Assembly (NCBI GenBank): GCA_051657715.1
Contig: JBOFLF010000044.1
Span: 37,811 to 101,810, forward strand
Direction: 5' to 3'
Length of the DNA: 64,000 bases
DNA from: JBOFBH01 sp051657715
Lineage (GTDB): Bacteria > Actinomycetota > Actinomycetes > Actinomycetales > Angustibacteraceae
Shown: positions 58,642 through 64,000 of the stretch, piece after piece
Numbering within the stretch: the first letter of the stretch is position 1
Layout of the letters: each line of letters opens with the position of its first letter
The notes under the pieces: model-generated
Databases searched by the model: none
Told to the model about the DNA's origin: nothing
What the model saw: the letters and a program-made list of their open reading frames with translations, nothing else
Made by a program: the position numbers and the translations under genes

Positions 58642-59723
58642 AGCTGAAGCTCCAAGCCGGATGCCGGCCCGGGCTCGCCACCGCCGCGCCCGTCGACATC
58701 GACCCGCACCGAGATCCGGGACGCCGACCGCACCAGCCACGGCTCCACCCGGCGCACCACACGCATGCTGGCGAGCGCAGTGGCGACGTCAGCGGCGGCG
58801 GCGATCTCCTCGACGGTCACCAGGGTGGGCGGCATCATCGCCGTCGTCCCGGCGGCCGCCGCGCGGGCGGCGTGCGCGGCGGGTAGCCAGACCGCCGACT
58901 CCGCTTCGCCCTCGTGCTGTCCGCCGTGCTGTTGTCCGCCGTGGAGTTGTCCGCCGTCGTGCTGTCCGCCGGCCTGGCGATCGCTCGCGGAGGTGCCGGT
59001 CTGCGCGCTGGCCCGTTGCCCCGGCGGCAGCGCCGCGGCGAAGAACCAGGTGTCGTAGCGTCGCGGTTCGAAGCGGGGTGTGCACCACCGGCTCCACGGC
59101 ACCAGGAGATCGCTGCGCAGGACCAGGCCCTGCAGGTCGAGCAACTCGGTGAGCGACAGCGCCCCGCTGGCCAGGGCGGTGCGCTGCCGCGCCCACTCCT
59201 GCGGCGACTGGGGTGTGACGATGTCGTCGGGATCCCGGCCGGCCAGCAGCACCCCGCACTCCTCGAACAGCTCGCGGATCGCTGCCCGGACCAGTGCGGC
59301 GGCCAGCCATGGTTCGGTGCCGAGCCGTTCAGCCCAGCGCGCGGGTGGGGGGCCGGCCCAGTGGCCCGTACCCGCCTGGTCCCGGTCCCCGTCGTCCTGG
59401 TCTCGCGGATCCACGCTGCCGCCCGGGAAAACGTGCATACCGGGGGCGAATGCCATGGATGCCCGTCGACGCATGAGGAAAACCTCAGGACCTGGTGGCA
59501 GGCCGCCGTCACGGCCGCCGAGGTCGACAGGACCGTCGGCGCAGGCCAGGGGATCAGCAGCAAGGGAATCAACGGCGAGGGGGTCAGCGGGGGGATCGCG
59601 CAGCAGGACGACGGTGGCGGCCCGACGTGGTTGGACGTAGCCGTCCGGCACCGTCGCGCCGGCCTTGACGAAGGCAATGGCGTGCTCGGCCACTCGAGGG
59701 CCGAGGTCAAAATCCCGCTGCAC
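58638..59723 (-). CDS. Nudix hydrolase, NUDT19-like with insertion
   Basis: 361 residues from GTG 59723 with GGAG-CAGG upstream. RRRASMAFAPGMHVFPGGSVDPRD begins the Nudix box. About 40 residues later come AAIRELFEECGVLLAG, so the box is split as in NUDT19-type enzymes. Later parts are WSRWCTPRFEPRRYDTWFFAAAL and AVWLPAAHA. A Gly/Gln/His-rich loop (GGQHDGGQLHGGQQHGG) from a 15-bp repeat could bind metal. Probable nucleotide or CoA hydrolase. Confidence 0.85.
   Translation of the reverse strand: MQRDFDLGPRVAEHAIAFVKAGATVPDGYVQPRRAATVVLLRDPPADPLAVDSLAADPLACADGPVDLGGRDGGLPPGPEVFLMRRRASMAFAPGMHVFPGGSVDPRDQDDGDRDQAGTGHWAGPPPARWAERLGTEPWLAAALVRAAIRELFEECGVLLAGRDPDDIVTPQSPQEWARQRTALASGALSLTELLDLQGLVLRSDLLVPWSRWCTPRFEPRRYDTWFFAAALPPGQRASAQTGTSASDRQAGGQHDGGQLHGGQQHGGQHEGEAESAVWLPAAHAARAAAAGTTAMMPPTLVTVEEIAAAADVATALASMRVVRRVEPWLVRSASRISVRVDVDGRGGGEPGPASGLELQL
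58921..58971. repeat. Tandem repeat, 15-bp unit, about 3.4 copies
   Basis: Units CCGCCGTGCTGTTGT-like at 58921, 58936 and 58951, then a partial. Encodes the Gly-Gly-Gln-His loop of the Nudix protein. Confidence 0.88.
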
Positions 59724-59763
59724 CGTGCACCTGCTCCCGGTGGCCTGGATGTCCCCGTCCCGG

Positions 59764-60270
59764 TCAGCCGACCCGGACGGTGATCTCCACCTCGACCGGC
59801 GCACCGAGTGGCAGCGAAGCCACTCCGACGGCGCTGCGTGCGTGTGCTCCGGCGTCCCCGAACACCTGGCCCAGCAGCTCGCTGGCCCCATTGATCACCG
59901 TGGGCTGGCCGGTGAAGGACTGATCGCTGGCCACGAAGCCCACCACCTTGACCACCCGGCGTACCGCGTCCAGGTCGCCAACGACGGACTTGACCGCGGC
60001 GAGCGCGTTCAACGTGCAGATACGGGCCAGCTCCTTGGCCCTCGCCGGGCTCACGAAGCCCTCGCCCTCGCCGACGATGCCGGTCTCGGCGAGGACGCCG
60101 TCCACCACCGGCACCTGCCCGGACGTCCACACCAGGTCGCCGTCCCGCACCGCCGGGACGTACGCCGCGACCGGTGCGGCCACCGCGGGCAGGACCAGAC
60201 CGAGCTGCGTCAGTCGCCGCTCGGCTGCTCCTGGCCCACTGCCGTCACTTGCCTGAGGCGCCTGGCCCAT
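59764..60270 (-). CDS. RidA (YjgF) family protein
   Basis: 168 residues from ATG 60270 (a GTG one codon earlier overlaps the DUF4177 stop as GTGA). The core LVWTSGQVPVVDG, LNALAAVKSVVGDLDAVRRVVKVVGFV and ASELLGQVFGDAGAHARSAVGVASLPLGAPVEVEI matches RidA-like enamine/imine deaminases. It is somewhat longer than classic RidA and lacks an obvious catalytic Arg in the usual place, so it could belong to a Rid2/Rid-like subgroup. Syntenic with Rv3678c. Confidence 0.88.
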   Translation of the reverse strand: MGQAPQASDGSGPGAAERRLTQLGLVLPAVAAPVAAYVPAVRDGDLVWTSGQVPVVDGVLAETGIVGEGEGFVSPARAKELARICTLNALAAVKSVVGDLDAVRRVVKVVGFVASDQSFTGQPTVINGASELLGQVFGDAGAHARSAVGVASLPLGAPVEVEITVRVG

Positions 60271-60422
60271 CACGCCTTCTCCCGTTTGAGGTAGGCGACC
60301 AGGTTGCCGCCCTCCCCGGTGACCACCTGGACCAGCTCCCACCCGTCCTCGCCCCACTGGTCGAGGATCTGCTTGGTTGCGTGGACGATCAGCGGGACGG
60401 TGGCGTACTCGAACGTCGGCAT
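60270..60422 (-). CDS. DUF4177 small protein
   Basis: A 50-residue protein from ATG 60422: MPTFEYATVPLIVHATKQIL, DQWGEDGWELVQVV, then TGEGGNLVAYLKREKA. This is the DUF4177 pattern (WELV near the middle, ending in hydrophobic-YLKR). It is nearly always upstream of RidA and downstream of the ArsA pair in actinobacteria. Function unknown. Overlaps ridA. Confidence 0.9.
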   Translation of the reverse strand: MPTFEYATVPLIVHATKQILDQWGEDGWELVQVVTGEGGNLVAYLKREKA

Positions 60423-60552
60423 ACCCGCATCCTCGCGCACCGCCGGGCCTGGGAGCCAGCCGGCTGGACCAGCTCGCGCGTCGCTGCGGAGCACCGCCCA
60501 CCGCTGAGCGCAGGAGCTACCCCGCAGGCTATCGGCCGAGGACGATGGTCCG

Positions 60553-61557
60553 GTGACCCGCGATCACCGTGACGTGCTGCACCGGCCGGGACCGTCGCCT
60601 GACCTGGTGTTGCGCTACGGCCCGTTGGCAGACCACGTCGGCGAGGTGTGGTGGCCGTCGATGCCGGTCTCGCGCATGCCAGTGGTGCTGGTGGTGCACG
60701 GGGGTTTCTGGCGTGTCGAGTACGACCGAGGGCACACCCGCCCGCAGTGCGCCGGTTTCGCGGCAGCCGGTTGCCCGGTGGTGACCATCGAGTACCGACG
60801 CGCTCGACAACCCGGCGCTGGATGGCGCGCGACGCTCGACGACGTGGCGCTCGCGGTCGCCACCCTCCCGGGCCTGGTGGTGGATGCCGCGCGGCGAGCA
60901 GGACGTCAGGTCGACCCGGCTCGGGTCGTCCTGGTTGGCCACAGCGCCGGGGGCCATCTGGTGGCGTGGGCGGTGACTCGGCCGTGTCCCGGGGTGATCG
61001 GCGCTGTCACCCTGGCCGGGGTCCTCGACTTGCACCTGGCCGCCGAGCTGCGCCTCGACGACCCGGCGATCGAGCTTTCAGCGATCGGGGCACCGGCGGT
61101 CGGGGCACCGGCGGTTGGCGGCCCGATGATCGGTGGCGCAGCGGTCGACGTTCCAGCGGTCGACGTTCCAGCGGTCGGTGACGTGAGCGCGGATGGCCGG
61201 CACGTCGGTCGAGGTGACCGCGGGCACTCGCTCCCCGCGGTCCAGGCGTTCCTCGGCGGGGAGCCGCACGACGTGCCGCAGCGCTACGCCGCGGCGGATC
61301 CGAGTCGGCTCGGGCGGCCGGCGCGCCCGGTGATCGCGGTGCACGGGGCCGCTGACGACACGGTGCCGGCCCAGTTGAGCGTCCGGTACGCGCAGGCCAC
61401 CGGTCAGTCCTGCCGAATACTCGCCGACGTCGAGCACTTCGCCCTGATCGATCCGACTTCGACCGCCTGGCATCACGTGCTGCTGGCGGTCCGCGACCTT
61501 GCAGACCTGAGCCCGGTCGATCGCGATGACAACGCGGACGATGAGCTGCGGCGGTAG
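60553..61557 (+). CDS. Alpha/beta hydrolase (esterase/formamidase-like)
   Basis: A 334-residue hydrolase with the oxyanion motif VVLVVHGGFWRVEYD, the nucleophile Ser in VLVGHSAGGHLVAWA, an Asp in VHGAADDTVPAQL and the base His in ILADVEHFALIDP. HGGFW resembles kynurenine formamidase/BD-FAE esterases. A Pro/Ala/Val insert (GAPAVGAPAVGG and DVPAVDVPAV) at about residues 178-210 comes from 15-bp repeats (for example 61141-61170). Its GTG start lies 130 bp from the divergent DUF4177 gene. Confidence 0.87.
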   Translation: MTRDHRDVLHRPGPSPDLVLRYGPLADHVGEVWWPSMPVSRMPVVLVVHGGFWRVEYDRGHTRPQCAGFAAAGCPVVTIEYRRARQPGAGWRATLDDVALAVATLPGLVVDAARRAGRQVDPARVVLVGHSAGGHLVAWAVTRPCPGVIGAVTLAGVLDLHLAAELRLDDPAIELSAIGAPAVGAPAVGGPMIGGAAVDVPAVDVPAVGDVSADGRHVGRGDRGHSLPAVQAFLGGEPHDVPQRYAAADPSRLGRPARPVIAVHGAADDTVPAQLSVRYAQATGQSCRILADVEHFALIDPTSTAWHHVLLAVRDLADLSPVDRDDNADDELRR

Positions 61558-61567
61558 CCTCCACCAG

Positions 61568-62578
61568 GTGCCCGTACCAGCCCAAGACCCCAACCCGCCT
61601 ACCGCAGCGGACGACATCCGGCTGCACGTGGTGACCGGCAAGGGCGGCACCGGCAAGACCACGATCGCCAGTGCCCTCGCCCTCGCGTTGGCCGCCAGCG
61701 GGCGCCGGGTGCTGCTGGTGGAGGTGGAGGGCCGGCAAGGTCTCGCTCAGCTGTTCGACGTCCCACACCTGGGGTACGACGAGCGGCGGTTGGCCGCGTC
61801 CGAGGGCGGCGAGGTGCGAGGGCTCGCGGTGGACGCCAAGGCGGCGCTGTTGGAGTACCTGCAGATGTTCTACAAGCTGGGTCGAGCCGGCTCGGTACTG
61901 GAACGGTTCGGCGTCATCGACTTCGCCACCACCATCGCGCCGGGTGTGCGGGACGTACTGCTGACCGGGAAGGTCTACGAGGCGGTCCGGCGCCGGGACC
62001 CGTCCCGGCCGGGTGGCCGGGCCTACGACGCGGTCGTGCTGGACGCGCCACCGACCGGTCGGGTGCTGCGGTTCTTGGATGTGAACACCGAGGTGGCTGG
62101 GTTGGCCAAGGTCGGCCCGGTCCGCGGCCAGGCGGATTCCATCATGTCGCTGCTGCGCTCGTCGCAGACCGCGGTGCACCTGGTGACCTTGCTGGAGGAG
62201 ATGCCGGTTCAGGAGACCGTCGACGCAGTGGCCGCGCTGCGTGCCGCGCAGCTACCGGTGGGCGGCGTCGTGGTCAACCAGGCACGGGATGCGGTGCTCC
62301 CGCTGCGTCGGTTGGCGACGGCGGCGCGCGGCCGGTTGCCGGCTGGCGAGGTGTCCGCAGGGTTGTCGGTCGCCGGCCTGCCGTGCCGGGATGAGGACGT
62401 GGCTGGCCTGCTGACCTTGGCTGCCGAGCACGCCGACCGGGTGATCCTGCAGCGTCAGGAGCGCGCGGACATCGACGCCCTAGGGCGTCCCGTCTACGAG
62501 CTGCCGGCGCTCACCGGTGTCGACATCGGCTCCCTCCACCAGATGGCCGATGTGCTGCGCTCTCAGGGCATGGCGTGA
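61568..62578 (+). CDS. ArsA/Get3-like ATPase, first of pair
   Basis: About 336 residues from GTG 61568. P-loop HVVTGKGGTGKTTIASAL, signature-like LLVEVEGRQGLAQLF and Walker B AVVLDAPPTGRVLRFL followed by the A-loop. The arsenical-binding Cys are absent. Equivalent to Rv3679 of M. tuberculosis, one of two interacting Get3-like ATPases. Its stop overlaps the start of the second gene. Confidence 0.92.
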   Translation: MPVPAQDPNPPTAADDIRLHVVTGKGGTGKTTIASALALALAASGRRVLLVEVEGRQGLAQLFDVPHLGYDERRLAASEGGEVRGLAVDAKAALLEYLQMFYKLGRAGSVLERFGVIDFATTIAPGVRDVLLTGKVYEAVRRRDPSRPGGRAYDAVVLDAPPTGRVLRFLDVNTEVAGLAKVGPVRGQADSIMSLLRSSQTAVHLVTLLEEMPVQETVDAVAALRAAQLPVGGVVVNQARDAVLPLRRLATAARGRLPAGEVSAGLSVAGLPCRDEDVAGLLTLAAEHADRVILQRQERADIDALGRPVYELPALTGVDIGSLHQMADVLRSQGMA

Positions 62579-63837
62579 TGGCCCGTTCCCGGCCGGGGAG
62601 GCGGACACCGACGGCACCGCGACGTCCTCCGGTGCTGGACATCGACGCGCTGCTGGCCGATCGAGCAGTGCGCACCATCGTGTGCTGCGGCGCGGGCGGG
62701 GTGGGCAAGACCACGATGGCGGCGGCGTTGGCGGTGCGTGCTGCGGAGTCCGGACGCCAGGTGGTGGTGCTCACCATCGACCCGGCCCGCCGGCTCGCCC
62801 AGTCCCTCGGGCTGACCGAGCTGGACAACACCCCGCGGCAGGTGGCCGGCGTCGGCCAGTCGGCAGCTACCCGCGAGCGGGCCAGCGGCCGGGCGGCAGG
62901 TCGCCTGGACGCGATGATGCTGGACATGAAGCGCACCTTCGACGAGATCGTCGAGGCGCACGCCCCGGCCGACAAGGCCGCCCAGATTCTCGCCAACCCC
63001 TTCTACCAAGCCCTGTCCAGCTCGTTCGCCGGCACCCAGGAGTACATGGCGATGGAGAAGCTGGGCCAGTTGCGGGCCGCTGCGCAGCGGGCGAGCGCCG
63101 CCGGGCAACCTGCCTGGGACCTCATTGTCGTGGACACCCCGCCGTCCCGTTCGGCGCTGGACTTCCTGGATGCACCGCGACGGCTCGGCTCGTTCCTGGA
63201 CGGCCGGCTCATCCGGCTGCTGACCGCCCCGGCCAGGACCGGCGGGCGAGCGTATCTGCGGGTGTTCTCGGCTGGGGTGTCCGCGGTCACCCATGCGTTG
63301 ACGAAGGTGTTGGGGGCACAGTTCCTGCGCGACGTGCAGACCTTCGTCACCGCGTTGGACACCATGTTCGGCGGCTTCCGGGAACGCGCCGACGCGACCT
63401 ACCGGCTGCTGCAGGACGACGGAACGGCATTCCTCGTGGTGGCCACCCCGGAGCGGGACGCGTTACGGGAGGCGGCGTATTTCATTCAGCGATTGCGGGA
63501 CGATGACATGCCGCTCGCCGGGTTGGTGCTCAATCGGGTGCACGAGCTGCCAGGTGCTGAGGGCGGCACGCCGTTGACCGCTGAGCGGGCACTGGCGGCC
63601 GCAGAGGGCCTCACGGAGCGTCGTGAGCACCGGCTGACTCAGGCGCTGCTGCGGCTGCACGCTGATCGGGTGCGGTTGGCGGAGCGGGAGGGCGCCACAG
63701 TGGCCGGCTTCGCCAGCGCGCACCGGGCGATCCCGGTACGTCGGGTGCGGGCTCGCGCCACGGACGTGCATGACCTCCCGGGGCTGCGCGACCTGGCGGC
63801 TGAGCTGGTTGGACGGCGCTCGCCGAGAAGATCGTGA
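62578..63837 (+). CDS. ArsA/Get3-like ATPase, second of pair
   Basis: About 419 residues from ATG 62578 (GTG 62575 also possible). P-loop IVCCGAGGVGKTTMAAAL, VVVLTIDPARRLAQSLGL and Walker B LIVVDTPPSRSALDFLDAPRRL. Met-rich helices (RLDAMMLDMKRTFDEIVE and TQEYMAMEKLGQL) resemble the client-binding part of ArsA/Get3. Equivalent to Rv3680. The pair probably forms a hetero-oligomer. Confidence 0.92.
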   Translation: MARSRPGRRTPTAPRRPPVLDIDALLADRAVRTIVCCGAGGVGKTTMAAALAVRAAESGRQVVVLTIDPARRLAQSLGLTELDNTPRQVAGVGQSAATRERASGRAAGRLDAMMLDMKRTFDEIVEAHAPADKAAQILANPFYQALSSSFAGTQEYMAMEKLGQLRAAAQRASAAGQPAWDLIVVDTPPSRSALDFLDAPRRLGSFLDGRLIRLLTAPARTGGRAYLRVFSAGVSAVTHALTKVLGAQFLRDVQTFVTALDTMFGGFRERADATYRLLQDDGTAFLVVATPERDALREAAYFIQRLRDDDMPLAGLVLNRVHELPGAEGGTPLTAERALAAAEGLTERREHRLTQALLRLHADRVRLAEREGATVAGFASAHRAIPVRRVRARATDVHDLPGLRDLAAELVGRRSPRRS

Positions 63838-64000
63838 CACCGCCCCTCAACCACTCTCCATCGTCGCCGGCTGGACCTCAGACGCCTGCTCTCGACTGAA
63901 CCGAGTCACCGCCACCGACGCGGCCCACTCAATGTGATGCCAGAGGTACTGTGGGTGATCAAACTCGACCTCTGTCATTGAGGTGCCGATGGATCTGGTG
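63838..64000. other. Window end; possible minus-strand coding
   Basis: On the minus strand a frame open from the window edge ends at 63847-63849. From ATG 63978 it would read MTEVEFDHPQYLWHHIEWAA, then SVAVTRFSREQASEVQPATM and three more residues. It looks protein-like but is cut by the edge. On the plus strand an ATG at 63990 with GAGG upstream could start another gene. The whiB gene usual at this place is not visible. Confidence 0.25.

Noticed and set aside
61568..63837. Arsenite efflux ATPases
   Set aside because: Arsenic-binding Cys and arsB/arsC/arsR genes are absent; the synteny fits the Get3-like pair of actinobacteria.

Overview
The window is GC-rich, densely packed DNA from a high-GC Gram-positive actinobacterium. 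Evidence for this is the frequent GTG starts, many 4-bp ATGA/GTGA gene overlaps, hairpin terminators without U-tracts, cell-wall sorting signals (IAFTG, LPDTG) and an actinobacterial gene order. The set dnaX, recR, lysC, glpK, marP/nudix/nth, crp, and the MBL/Nudix/RidA/DUF4177/ArsA-pair block parallels the dnaX to Rv3671c region of Mycobacterium tuberculosis, with accessory genes inserted between. I cannot name the genus.

Layout. 1-12 kb: the 3' part of a giant repeat-containing wall-anchored adhesin, a lipoprotein, a MacB-like ABC exporter operon with a Cys-motif lipoprotein, a two-component system and a secreted metzincin protease behind a structured 5' leader. 12-16.5 kb: tRNA-Ser, SRP RNA, dnaX, a DUF2231 membrane protein, recR and a DUF5063 gene. 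16.5-25.3 kb: a VOC protein, two convergent glycosyltransferases, a glycine-rich LPDTG protein, aspartokinase, a secreted chymotrypsin-like protease and a lipoprotein. 25.3-27.1 kb: a 37-residue ORF coupled to a solitary ParA, and a membrane protein.

27.1-30.8 kb (minus strand) is the most unusual part. It is one tight operon: an 8-cysteine 66-residue peptide, a MauE-like membrane redox protein, a membrane-anchored thioredoxin-like protein (CxxC), an ABC exporter and an S26 signal peptidase. It reads as a dedicated pathway for making, disulfide-bonding, exporting and trimming a secreted Cys-rich peptide.

30.9-36 kb: a flavin monooxygenase-like gene and a GH13 glucosidase, divergent from a LacI regulator and an MFS transporter across a 20-bp perfect palindrome. 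36-47.9 kb: AlkA-like glycosylase, an epoxide hydrolase-like/holin-like pair, NhaA, a PIN/Phd toxin-antitoxin pair, glpK and glpD, a frameshifted threonine aldolase and an AT-richer fic gene. 48-53.7 kb: an acyl-CoA dehydrogenase-like/PIG-L-methyltransferase/GT2 operon and a membrane-anchored pectate-lyase-fold protein. 53.9-64 kb: the conserved marP-nudix-nth / crp / MBL-nudix-ridA-DUF4177 / esterase / ArsA-ArsA block.

A recurring oddity is the many short tandem repeats. Those inside genes have 15- or 18-bp units and keep frame. Those between genes have units of 16, 19, 23, 27 or 28 bp.
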